Position numbers and translations under genes: made by a program | Part shown: in pieces, positions 35,464-47,700 of the stretch | Position numbering within the stretch: the stretch's first letter is position 1 | Layout of the letters: each line of letters starts with the position of its first letter | Assembly: GCA_026008535.1 (NCBI GenBank) | Contig: BRKX01000007.1 | Span: 7,277,001 to 7,341,000, forward strand | Source: Perilla frutescens | Lineage: Eukaryota > Streptophyta > Magnoliopsida > Lamiales > Lamiaceae | Direction of reading: 5' to 3' | DNA length: 64,000 bases | Notes under the pieces: model-generated | Told to the model about the DNA's origin: nothing | What the model saw: only the letters and a program-made list of their open reading frames with translations | Databases searched by the model: none

Positions 35464-35815
35464 TTCTCCTATACATAAGATGTACACAGATGGTCAATGC
35501 GTTGACTGGGTCAACGCGCGTTGATCCGGTCAACGCGTTGTCCTAAAAAATCGTTAAAACGGGTGATACTTTTTAGGGATACAAGTGATACTTTTTGAAT
35601 TTTGAGTAATACTTTTAGTGTTACGATTGATATTGATTTTGACAGGTTTTTTCCTTTTTTTTTTCTAGCCAATACTCTTTATTGATACAAGTAATACTTT
35701 TAGGGCTTTTAAGTGATACTTTTTAGTATTACGATCGATACTGATTTTGACGGGTTTTTTGGTCAATGCGTTCACCGTCTGATGTGCACCTAATGCACAC
35801 AAGACCTGCCATTTT
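35464..35815. mobile_element. MITE, second of an adjacent pair
   Basis: Same layout as the copy before it: ACATAAGATGTACACAGATGG at the left, CCGTCTGATGTGCACCTAAT at the right, several GATACTTTTTA repeats and the same order of motifs. TTCTCCTAT precedes both copies, which points to tandem duplication or insertion of one next to the other. Confidence 0.7.
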
Positions 35816-35839
35816 TAAATAGATTATTTATAATTAGTA

Positions 35840-36111
35840 CTCCCTCCGTCCCAATTATATAGTCTCATTTCTCCTCGCACGTAGATTAAAAATATTTATG
35901 AAAACAAGATATTAAAGCTAAACTTCCAATAACACCCTCATTGAATATTTATGACTTTCAACTTTTAAGTTATTATTTTTTTAATTTCCAAGATTCAATA
36001 AGGGTTGATTTGTCAATTACTATGAAAATTAATAATATTTATAGTAATGGGACTATATAATTGGGACACCTCAAAATAGTAAAAGGGACTATATAATCGG
36101 GACGGAGGGAG
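35840..36111. mobile_element. Stowaway-type (Tc1/mariner) MITE with TA TSD
   Basis: It starts CTCCCTCCGTCCC and ends GGGACGGAGGGAG, perfect inverted termini flanked by TA on both sides (35838-35839 and 36112-36113). At 272 bp, the termini and TA target site are diagnostic of Stowaway elements. No coding capacity. Confidence 0.95.
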
Positions 36112-36499
36112 TAATATTTTTAGCCCCAGTCCTAATTCCTTTATTTTTCTTTTTCTCTCTAATTGATTACGGATTGTATTTAATGATAGAAATAAGAGAT
36201 GAAACGGATAAACCTCATCACTTGCAACTCTTTTGGACTAGAACTATAAACGAATTTAGCTTACTCAAATCTTGGTTGAAAAAAAAAACAAAACGAAACT
36301 CATGATCATATCTGAAGTTAATTTGTTGAAATAAACAAATCAAACTACTTGAACTAAACATTACTCAGCTCGTTAGCTCATTAATAAGTAAAATCGATTA
36401 CATACATAAAGAATATTAATTGTCACACATGAACTCAATTGAAAATCTAAAATCTGGCCCATTCAAGTTAACTGCATCTACATATATAGTTATCTGAGC

Positions 36500-36612
36500 T
36501 CTTTGACAGAGTGTTTTCGATTTACTGGAGATCCACATATATATCATTAAGGTTGCATGCAATATCTTTATGAAGCATTGGGTAAAGAGGGAAATTCATC
36601 AACATTAATTTT
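36500..36612 (+). promoter_or_regulatory. Duplicated copy of the receptor-kinase promoter, no CDS
   Basis: ACTGGAGATCCACATATATATCAT, then GTTGCATGCAATATCTTTATG, GCATTGGGTAAAGAG and AATTCATCAAC, match 37420-37510 (ACTGGAGCCCAACATATATTCA, GTTGCAATATCTTG, GCATCCATAAAGAG, AATTCATCGAC) in order and spacing. The TATATATAAA box of the real promoter is missing here, and no coding exon follows. It is a relic of a promoter duplication. Confidence 0.6.
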
Positions 36613-36856
36613 AATTAATACATCTATAATTCACTCCTGTTCATTGATTAAACTTAAGTTGACGAAGACCGACGAGTCTCATTAAGTTCATATTGCAACT
36701 TGGTCTTGCGCGGTTGGACACTTTGTCCCAGCATTAAATTCATTAAAAACGAACTCACCCATTTACAACTACAATCAATTATTAGCATGAAAGAAAAGTT
36801 ATTCATTTCCAGAATTGAACTTGAATCATCTCATGAAAGCATCCTATAATAGAGCT

Positions 36857-36922
<66 letters not shown>
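36857..36922. repeat. (TAA)n microsatellite
   Basis: About 21 uninterrupted TAA units, ending in TATACAAG. Confidence 0.95.
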
Positions 36923-37468
36923 TACAAGTACATGAAATATTAGATTTTTCCTTTATTTTCAGATGAAGGTAATCAAGTAGCTGATAAGTTAACCTTCTAA
37001 GTATTTTTTTTTTGGATGACGAGTAATTAAATTTTAATCATGAAATAATCAACGACAATAATGAATTATTAATTAAAAATTAAATATTAAATTAGTAGAA
37101 ACCCCAATTGGATGAGATTAACTCTAATAAATAATTGTAAAATTAAATTAAAGTAGAAAAATAAAATTGAAGACAAATATTGGCAAAAATTGTAGATTAC
37201 TACGGTATCATGGAGTGAAACAGAGTATGCAATATGATAGAACCCATTTTCGACTAATATTTGCAAACTTTGGTTGTTATTGATTTCAGAATTTCTATAA
37301 TCTCATTTTCTTAATTAAGTTGAGCATAATTAATTTTAGTGATGATAATATCAAAATGAAACTCAATAGCATCTAGGTACTTAATTATATGAGGCATTCG
37401 ACCTAGACTTTTCTTTTACTGGAGCCCAACATATATTCATAATCATTAATTGGAGTTGCAATATCTTG
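36923..37468. other. Upstream region of the receptor kinase gene
   Basis: AT-rich, no gene. 37020-37160 (TCATGAAATAATCAAC, AATAATGAATTATTAATT, GTAAAATTAAA) resembles 41760-41885 inside the large intron, a second shared dispersed segment. The last 50-70 bp belong to the promoter module duplicated at 36500-36612. Confidence 0.5.
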
Positions 37469-37478
37469 TATATATAAA
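37469..37478 (+). promoter_or_regulatory. TATA box of the receptor kinase gene
   Basis: TATATATAAA lies 70 bp before the ATG at 37548. It is followed by an A-rich leader (about 37505-37547), a normal plant core-promoter layout. The degraded duplicate upstream lacks this box. Confidence 0.6.
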
Positions 37479-37547
37479 GCATCCATAAAGAGCAGAATTC
37501 ATCGACCACAGAAAACCCAAAATAAAAAAGGATTACCAAATTAATTA

Positions 37548-38535
37548 ATGGAGAATTGTTGCTTTTTCTTTGCTTTTTTTATCTTGTTATTCAACTGCCT
37601 TGCACTCTGCTCCGGCGCAACAATCTTGAATATTTCTAGAACAGACAAAGATGCACTTCTTTCCTTCAAAAACTCTACTATATCCGATCCTCACGCTACC
37701 TTGACCACAAATTGGTCCGACGACACTTCCGTTTGTAATTGGATTGGTGTGTCGTGTGGCAAGAAGCACCAGAGGGTGACTGCCCTAAATCTCTCTGGAT
37801 ACGACCTTGCTGGAACTGTTGCTCCACATCTCGGAAACCTTACGTTTCTCAGATATTTAGACATCAGTTCCAACTCTTTCACCGGTTTCTTACCTTTTGG
37901 TCTCTCTAATTTGCGTCGTTTGAAGGTGATGGATGTCTCTTGGAATTCATTCATTGGAGAATTACCAACTTTGTGGGGCCGTTTACCTGAATTGGAGCAA
38001 CTCATTCTGTATAACAACAATTTCTCAGGTACAATCCCTCCCTCTTTGTTCAACAATTCCAAGCTACGGGTCTTACGTGTGAGTTACAACTCACTGGTTG
38101 GGAATATTCCCAAGGAGATCGGCAATAGCTCTTCGTTGAGGACAGTAAAGTTGGGCAATAACAATTTGAGCGGGAATATTCCAGAGGAGATTGGAAATGC
38201 TTCTTCCCTCCAAATATTATACTTAGGCTATAATCAGTTGAGTGGGTCCATACCACGTGGTATCTTCAATGTGTCTTCCATGAGAGAAATCACTATTACA
38301 AATAATATCCTATCAGGTTGCCTCCCAAGTGAAATGTGCAACAATATGCCAAATCTCGAAACACTTGATCTTTCAACCAACCAACTTTCTGGAGATATTC
38401 AACCTAATATATGGAAATGCAGACTCCTTGAGGACCTCGAATTATCCGTCAATCATTTTAGTGGGAAAATCCCACTTGAAATTGGAAGTTTAAGCATGCT
38501 TAGATGGTTGTACTTGGGTGAAAATGATTTCCAAG
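37548..38535 (+). other. Receptor kinase exon 1: signal peptide, N-cap, first LRRs
   Basis: The start MENCCFFFAFFILLFNCLAL is a clear signal peptide, and the ATG follows the TATA box at a normal distance. The N-cap (CNWIGVSC) and about ten repeats follow. The exon ends CCAAG/GTATAT after one base of a Gly codon, the same phase in which the two later blocks end. Reading into the intron gives only a few non-homologous residues before a stop. Confidence 0.9.
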
Positions 38536-41500
38536 GTATATATACATGTCTCTTTTAACTTCTATATGTGACTTTATATCATTAATGCTCGGAAAATTCG
38601 AAACTTAATTGTATATGTACATATTGCATCACGAAAGTATTTTTTGTTTTTTTGTTTTTTTTTTCCTTTGGGATCAAATTGATGGTGATCTAGGCAATCA
38701 AATCTTCGCCATTTGTATATTGTCATATTGTCATCATGATTAGCATGAAACATTTGAAGTTAATTCATATCAAACATGCTTGTTGATTTGTCAAAGAATT
38801 TTGCTGATATGTTAAATGGTAAATTAATTAAATTTCAGGAGGAGTTCCACTAGAAATAGGGAATCTTTCATGACTAGAAGAATTAAGCATTACAGGCGCC
38901 TCTCTAAATGGAAATATTCCGGCTTCTATTTTCAACATTTCTTCTTTGAGATTGTTGAGATTCACCAACAATAGTTTGTCTGGAAGTATTCCATCTCTCC
39001 ACAATCTACCAAAGCTTGAGGAGCTGTATCTCGATAGTAACAAGTTGAAAGGTATTTCAGGACCAAAATTTTGTTGTATTTATTTAATTTATGATATGGT
39101 ATATTTTTCATTCTCTTACGGATCAATTTACACTTTAAGTGCACACCTACGTAATATAATGAACCTATTGACATCAATATGGACGGTACCTTCCAAATAA
39201 CTAGAGAAATCCTTTAATTAGCCTATGGATCTGAGTATATCAGCAGCCATTTTCGAATGGCTGCGATTGCTATTATTATGTATTCGGAAAATCATTGATC
39301 AATTCGAATAATTTTTGGTCTTTAGAACACATATCAATATGCATGAATCCCATATTTAAAAAAAAAACCATTATTCAAAAAAATTATATGCAATTTTAGT
39401 TTTATTTAACTATATATCATTTCGGATCCCAATTGATATGCCATTTCTCTATCTTGGAATATTCAACTTGAAGGGCATATTACACCAAATATTTGGAAAT
39501 GCAAACATCTTGAGGTGCTAGATTTATCAGACAACAATCTCAGTGGCAACATCCCACCTGAAATTGGAAATATGAGCATGCTTAATACGTTATATCTGTT
39601 GGATAATGACTTCACAGGTATATTCAATCGACCATTTCTTCATTTTGTTAAGTACAAACATTTTCTTACGAAATTAGTGCAAAACATGTGTGTTGATGAT
39701 TAGGTTTTAATTTTTTTTCTTTAGAAAAATACATTGTGCTTAACAAATACCTCAAGGAAAATGAAAGAACTATAACACCCCAATTCCTAGTGAATAAGAA
39801 CGCTACAAAATATCCATTTATATGTATCAAATATTTAAAATATAAGGCGGAAGCGAGAAAGTAATATAGAATAAAAAAATATCTATATATGTTTGTGTAT
39901 GTGTGTATATATATGTGTGTGTAATAATGGAATGGAAGAGGACCTGCCCAATCTAACCTGCCTATTAGATATCATAAAAATTCAAGAATAATTTGGCAAA
40001 GTATGCTTCATATAATAAGTCATCAATTTTCCGCAAAAGAAATATATACAATCTGTCACTGCCCACCACAACATAGAGTAAGCAAAGAGAAAATTTTGGG
40101 TCCCATAGGACGCGCTACTCTCCCCTTTTGGTCCCATTAATGTCGATTTTGGTTCATTTTAAAAAAAAAATCACTCACTTTTAGTCCCATAAGTTTGACG
40201 GTATCAATTTTAGTCCTAACGGAAGTTAAGTGAAATGACAGATGACTTCGCACGTGAGTAACTTTTGGAACCAAAATAGATACTATGAGACCAAAAGTGA
40301 AATTTTAAGCGAAATAAAAATCTTAAAATGCAATCAACTATGATCTATTTTTGAACCGAAAAATTGATGAAATATTAGATTTGTAAAAAGGGGTGCTTTT
40401 TGTTTTTTGTTTTTTTTTTAAAATTATGTTATTTAAAAAAAATACTACAATAAAAACGCGATTTAACGACGGATTGTATTTCATCGTTAAAATATCGACA
40501 CATTAACGACAGATTAAGATTGAGTTATTTAATGAAAGATTTTTTTTGACTGAAACTTAACAAAGGACACACGTCGTATGTTAATTTTTAATTTTTTATG
40601 TTAACGACGCAATAATGACATATTTTCTCATCGTTACATTAGAGACGAAAAAATGCGATGCAAAACATTATTTTTTTAAAATCTTAACGAGGAATTAGTT
40701 GCAAAATTATTCCGTATCTAAATTAATTTTGATATTTTTAATTTTTTTGTTTTTCTAATTTTCTCTAAAATTTTTTTATATTTCAATTAATACTTAATTA
40801 CGAATTTGAAATCAAAATTTTTAAATTTTTTTGTTTATTTTATTATTTCGAATTATTTGATTATTTTAATTTTTTTCAATATTTTATATTATTTTTTGAT
40901 ATTTTAAATTTAAAAATTTCAATTTCTACTTATTTACGAATTTGAAATTAATCTTTTAAATGATATTACTTTTTAATTTTTTTCCATTTTAGAATTTATT
41001 TTATTTTAGAATTTTTAATATTATATTCTATTTTTTATTATTATATATTTTTATTTTCCAATTACTAATTAATTACAAATATAAATTTTATAAATGTTTT
41101 TATTTATTTTACATTATAATTTTTATTTTTTTAAATGTTATTAATTTTTTAATTACTATATAACTATGAATTTGAAATCAATATTTTTAATATTATCAAT
41201 GTTTTATTTTTTTCACATTTTACAATTTATTTTATTTTTGAAATTTTTAATGATATATAATATTTTTTAATATTATGTATTTTTCAATTACTAATTAATT
41301 ACGAATGTAAATTTCTTAATATTTTAATTTATTTTACTTTATAATTTTTAATTTTTTTGAATATTATTAATTTTTTAATTATTAATTCATTATGAATTTG
41401 AAATTAACATTTTTAATATTATTAATGTTTTTTTTTTAATTTTACATTTTAATAGTTATATTATTTTCATTTTTTTAATATTATACACTATTTTTTAATA

Positions 41501-44041
41501 TTATATATTTTTTATTTTTTAATTACTAATTAATTACGAGTATACCTTTTTTAATATTTTTATTAATTTTAATTTATGATTTTTAAAATTTTATATTACT
41601 TTATATATGTTTTTTATTATTTTATATGATTTTTTAATATTTTGGGCTAGGCTTGGCTTGGCGTGCTTCCGTAACTAAAATGTGAAATTTTTTTGTAGTG
41701 AAAGCCCAAAATGTGTGTATGAAAGTATAATTTTTCCTGGATTTTTTACTTTACAAGAATTTAATTATGAAATAATCAACCGTAATAATGAATTATTAAT
41801 TGAAAATTAAAAATTAAATATTAAAAATAATTATAAACTCTAATTAGATGTGGTGAATGCTCATAAACAATATTGTAAAATTAAACTAAATAAAAAATTT
41901 CCCTTGTTTTTTACTCCGCGAGAATTTAATTATGAAAAAAATCAACCATAATATTGAATTTTTCTTTAGGAAAAAATCTGAAAATAATTGTTGAAGATAT
42001 TTTCGAAAATTTTCATTTGGCACTAAAACTGATAGTAAAATGGAACCAAAATTGATCTCAAATTTAATAGAAAACGTAACAGAGTGGGAAAAATTGATAG
42101 TTCGAAACTTTTGAGGACCAAAATCGACATCGATGGGACCAAAATCGATGGGACCAAAAGGGGAGATAGCGTGTCCTATGGGACCAAAAGTGAAATTTTC
42201 TAAATAAGCAAAACATAATACTTGGGTCACAACCCACTATGTCAAATATCTGTCACAACCCCTAATATATATATATATATATATACCAAGTCCAAAATAG
42301 GGGCTAAGTATATAGACAAAGTCCAAAATATTGGGTCACAACCCACCATAATATATTCACATTATTAAGTATGTCTAAAATGCATTCAAAGACAGGTTAA
42401 TAATAGCAAAAGGTTATAATATTGTGCAACTAGGAGAACATTGTTGTTATTCCCTGCCTGATCCGTGTCTCGACTCCTTAACTTGAAAAAATAAACATAA
42501 ATAGGGTGTGAGCATGAAACCATACTCAGTGAGATATATATGCTGCAGTTTAACCAATTTTGTAATGCAACATAACATAATGAACCTTTGTTGCTTATTT
42601 GTATATGTGTGAGACTAGTCTCGGTCCATGTGGACCAGACGCGTTGGGCATCTATGTGATCCCTTGGGAACTGACCCACTTGTGGTCCATGACGATTTAT
42701 ATGAATAAAACACAACACAATTATGATTATAATCATGTAACCACTATGCTAGAATATAGATAAAAGTAAACCCTAACTCAAAAGTTTGCAAATTCAAATG
42801 AATCTCTTCAAACTTGGCGTAGTTGTTCGTCCTTGAGCTTCGATTGCGCCGCTCCTAGCACTTGGAAATACTCTATTTAGTTCTCAGGTCTTTTGAACAC
42901 TTTAAGATTTCAAATTAAAGCACACTTATTATTTTTATGAACTTTAAGTCATCTTACATCTTCCGGATATGTCAAGGTTCTTTAAGCTAATTATTATAGG
43001 GCTCTCGTATTGTATCTTAAAAGTTAATCAAAATGTTCGAAATGTCTACACACATAGCCATAAATTAAATCATGCAATCATTGAAGGTCTAAAGTCAACT
43101 ACTAAAGTAATATAGACTAATCTTGAGCTCATTAGAAGCATTGACATATTTACGAGTTTTAGTGAACTGCAGTAACATTGTTCACACTTCCAAAAAAAAA
43201 AATCTTTAGTTCAAAATTATGAACAGTAAATTTAGCATGAATTTTAAAAGTAGGCAATTAAGATATCAACTTTGAATTTTAGAATATTCAACATTCCTAA
43301 ATTTTTGTAAAATAAATTGACATCTAATTCAATAGACAATTTGCTCGTCTCTTCGCGGGCTCGATCATCAATTTTTAAAAATATATGACAGAGTGACTGA
43401 ATTTCACACTCGCATCGATGAATAAATTTGAGATTATTAATTTCGGCTGCACCAACATACCTTTTTCAAAAATTGATCGTGGAATCATGATGGATTTGAA
43501 GAAATAGACAAGTTAGCGGTTGAATATGAGGTCAATTTATTTTACAAAAAAATTTGGATGTGGAATTACACCCATACTAAAAGTTGGTATTTTAATTTCT
43601 TACTTTTAAAGTTCGTGTTAAATTTTCAACTATATTTGATTTGATTTTCGAAAAATTCTCCTCCCAACTCAAGAAATTTAATGATTTGAATAAATTACAA
43701 TAAATTTATAATGATAAATATGATCTTACTTCATAAAATATCTATAAAAAATAATTTAAATTAAATTAATTCTAACCATCCATGTAAACAAATATAATGG
43801 ATATGATTTATCCACAGTTGCACACTTGGTCTATATTCACAAATGAGTACTAGTTCTTGGTGTGAGAACTGCCAAGAGGGTTTATTTACTATGATTTTCT
43901 AACTTATCTTTTTGTATTTTAGTACTTAATAAACATTAAAATAAATAATTAGATAAGTAACAAGATAAACTATAAAATCATAGTAAAGAAGCGCGGTTCC
44001 TAGTTCTCACACAAAGAACTAGAAGCCATTTGAACTAAATC

Positions 44042-44095
<54 letters not shown>

Positions 44096-44747
44096 GGCCG
44101 ACCCTGACAATTATAGGGCCCTGGGCGAAACGAAAAAAATTGGCCCTAAGATTTTTTTTTTTTTAACAAGCATCTTGAAATTTTTTTCATTTTATCCCAA
44201 TCACCCTAATCTTAAAAAAGTACAGACAACATTTACAAAATCTCATTCATGAATTTTGAAAAAAAAAAAAAACACTTTCATTAAGTAAATAATTATGAAA
44301 AAAAAATTTGATAATATTAAGGAAAATAATTCAAAATTGAATCAATTTAATTTTTTATTGTAATATTTTATGTCAAAAGCCCTTAAGTTGAGATTTTGAT
44401 GAACTCAAAATTGAGGAATAAAAGCCCTAAATATAACCATTAAATTTTTTTTTTCTTTATACAATTTTGATTAAATTTAAAAATTGAGTCTTTAAAGGTG
44501 TATTTCGCCTACGTGATCTATATATAGATCACAGATAGTTGATTAATATTTTGTCCAATTGCAAAATTGATATTAAGCCAACACAAAATCTGAATAAATA
44601 TATTATCACACGAAATTTACATAGAAAAAAAAATTAAGTGATGGAACTAATCATTAAAGCCAGTATTAGATTTCAAAGTCGAGAGAATAGTATCTAAAAG
44701 AGACAAACATTACAACTCTATACATATTTTTTTAAAAAAAAATTACC

Positions 44748-44778
<31 letters not shown>

Positions 44779-47700
44779 TGGGGGCCCCTAAAAATGGGGG
44801 GCCTGGGCGGTGGCCCACTTGGGCTACCCCCGGGCCGGCCCTGCGCGCGCGCGTGTGTATGTATTGTATTAAATCTAGGGCTTGGTTTGAAAATGTGTAT
44901 ATTGTATTTATTTACTATAATTTTATTGTATTTAAGTGCTAATTATTTATTTTTATTTATGTTGCAATAAAAATATAATTTAGTGCTAATTACAATAAAA
45001 TACACTAACATAAATAATAAAATTATGATATAAGCACAGTCCACAATTTTCGTTTCAAGCACAATTAATGCACATATAATCCATCCGCCCATAGCCCTCA
45101 TGCATTTACGCGGGGGGGGGGGGGTGTTGGTTATTTGTGAAAATAGCCCTGGTATGTGAATTGTAGATTAATCTTTTCAATATTTTTTGGTAAAAAAAAG
45201 CATCATTCCTAATTCTAACGCTAAGAACTAATATTCATTATATATATGTATATATATAGGATGTGATTCAAATGAGAACAGTATTTCGTGTAGGAATGTG
45301 AGAACAGTCTTTTCTTACTATAGTTTTAGTGCTTTTCTTATTTTTTTATGCTATTTTTTAATTTTTATTTTTAATATTTTTTTTATTGTATTTTAGTGCT
45401 AAATGTTTAGTACCAAAATAAAATGAAAAAATAACTAAAAGTACACTAAATAAGTCCCTTCTCACGTTCTAACACCAAGCTTCATTCCTATTATAACCAA
45501 CTCATATATATATATATATATATATATGGATTATATATAATGGGTACTAGGTATTTCCGTGAGAACTATAAACCATGCTTATTTAATATGATTTTGTAGC
45601 TTATCTTGTTGTATTATAGTGCTAGTGTCACTAGCACTAAAATACAACAAGATAAGCTATAATTTTTTTAAAAAAAATTAGCACTAAAATATAATAAAAT
45701 AAGCTATAAAATTGCACTAAATAAGCATGATTTATAGTTCGCACGTGAATACCTGGTACTCATTTGAACCTATTCCTATATATGTGTGTGTGTAGGATTT
45801 GTATCAAATCTAGTGCTTGGTGTGAAAACGTGTATACCATTTTTATTTACTATAATTTTATCGTATTCAGTGCTAATTGTCTGTTTTTATTTTGTTACTT
45901 ATGTTATTAAACAATAAAATTATAATATAAACACAGTGCTCAGTATTCGTTCCAAGTATAATGCATATTATAATCCATTCATGATCCACCCATAGCGGTT
46001 ATTCGCCACACCTATTTATTAGGGAAATGAAATTCACCCTAATACATAACTACATGGTCACTCACAATTTTGAAATTGAGGGTCCAGGCCTCCCGGGTGA
46101 TATAATATATTGTTATGTTATTTTTATATTTCATAATGCTTAATTTGTGATTTGTTATTACTTTTTTCTGCATCCAAGATCCTTCAAAAGCCCAAAATTG
46201 CAATATGGAAAAATCGATAATACAGCGAAGTAAGAATTTCAAAGATCTCAATGAATTTGTAATGGTAAGTATGTCATTTCCCCAAAAAAAAAAAATATAA
46301 AATAGCAATTAAAATAAAATCAATCCTAACAATTTAACTTAACAAATTAATGACAATAAAAATACCAGTGATATTTTGGTAAAAAAAAATTCAGAGTAGG
46401 TCGGGTCAATATTCAGCCCCCTGTCTTAGGGACTGATGGATCAGACTCTGTCTAATTAAAAGGAGAATTTGCGATTTTTCAATATAACAAAATTAAATAT
46501 TAATTATGGAACAGAAGTCGAAACTGAAGCATGGCCATAATTAAAGACCGGTTGAAACTCGATTGTATTGTCTAGATTAATATTCATTAATTAATTACCT
46601 GAATATTTTTAATATTATTAATTCACGCATGGTCCTCGTGTCTATATGTGGCAGGTGAATTACCAAAAGAGATTGGTACTCTACCATTCCTTCAGGTTTT
46701 CTCAGTGTTCAACAATTCATTATCTGGGTCCATCCCATCTTCTATATTCAACATATCAACCTTGACGCATTTAGAATTTTCATACAATGAGTTTTCAGGC
46801 AGTCTTCCTTCAGACATGGGAGAATCACTTTTCAATCTTGAATGGCTTATATTAAGTTCTAATGCACTGCATGGCACAATTCCAACATCTATCACCAATG
46901 TTTCGAAGCTTACATACTTGGATATGACTGGAAACTCATTTAGTGGCTCCATGCCCAACTTCAGTAATTTAAGACTCCTACAAGATCTTTTCATTTGGGG
47001 AAATAATTTGAGTGGAGCTGAAGCTCCAACTGAGGAGTTGACATTTCTTTCTTCATTGACTAATTGTCGATATTTGGTGTATTTGGAAGTATCAGGCAAT
47101 CCGTTGAATGGTATCCTACCTGCTTCAATTGGAAATTTATCCACCTCTCTTAAACATTTCGGGGCAGGATACACAAGCATTAGTGGTGCCATTCCTTCTG
47201 AGATTGGGGACTTAAGTAGCTTGCTAGACTTGTATTTGTATGAAAATCAGCTGACTGGAGTCATTCCACCAACAATTGGGAAACTGGAGCAACTCGAAAT
47301 AATGGATCTTAGTGGCAATCAATTGGTAGGGTCTATCCCTAATCATATTTGCCGACTCAATAATTTGGGGGTATTGAAGATTGGTGATAACATGCTCGTA
47401 GGTCCAATACCAGAATGCTTAGGTGAAGTTAAATCCTTGAGAGAGATCTACTTATACTCTAATCAATTGAATTCCACCATCCCTCCCAACTTGTGGGCTC
47501 TTAGAGATCTTGTAGTTTTAAACTTGTCCTTCAATTCTTTAAGTGGTCAACTTTCATATCAGCTTGAAAATTTAAAAAACATCAACTCTTTGGACTTCTC
47601 TGCTAATCAGTTTTCAGGTACTATTCCAAGCATAATTGATAGTTGTCAATCATTAGTAACTCTGAACCTGTCAAATAATGAATTTAATGGATCTATTCCC

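Larger units (their letters stand above)
40088..42204. mobile_element. MULE-like TIR element with 9-bp target duplication
   Basis: The left end has GGGTCCCATAGGACGCGCTA and CTCCCCTTTTGGTCCCAT. The right end has the inverted forms, GGGACCAAAAGGGGAGATAG and GTGTCCTATGGGACC. The flanks TAAGCAAAG (40079-40087) and TAAGCAAAA (42205-42213) match at 8 of 9 positions, the duplication length typical of Mutator-like elements. No transposase is encoded; the interior holds a CACTA-like insertion. Confidence 0.72.
39772..43199 (-). repeat. LTR-like remnant in the intron, interrupted by a nested insertion
   Basis: The minus strand ends GAATTGGGGTGTTATA (at 39772), like the GAAATTGGGGCGTTACA ends of the large inverted repeat at 50430/63926. 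The rest (39772-40087 and 42214-about 43199) has TGAGCATG, CTCAGTGAG and a GCGGAAGC box, text I associate with gypsy-type LTRs. The left limit is sharp and the right limit is unclear. The MULE-like element at 40088-42204 lies inside it. No coding capacity. Confidence 0.4.

Noticed and set aside
37691..38062. Minus-strand frame of 123 codons within receptor exon 1
   Set aside because: Antisense shadow of the LRR coding sequence; leucine-rich repeats often leave the opposite strand open.
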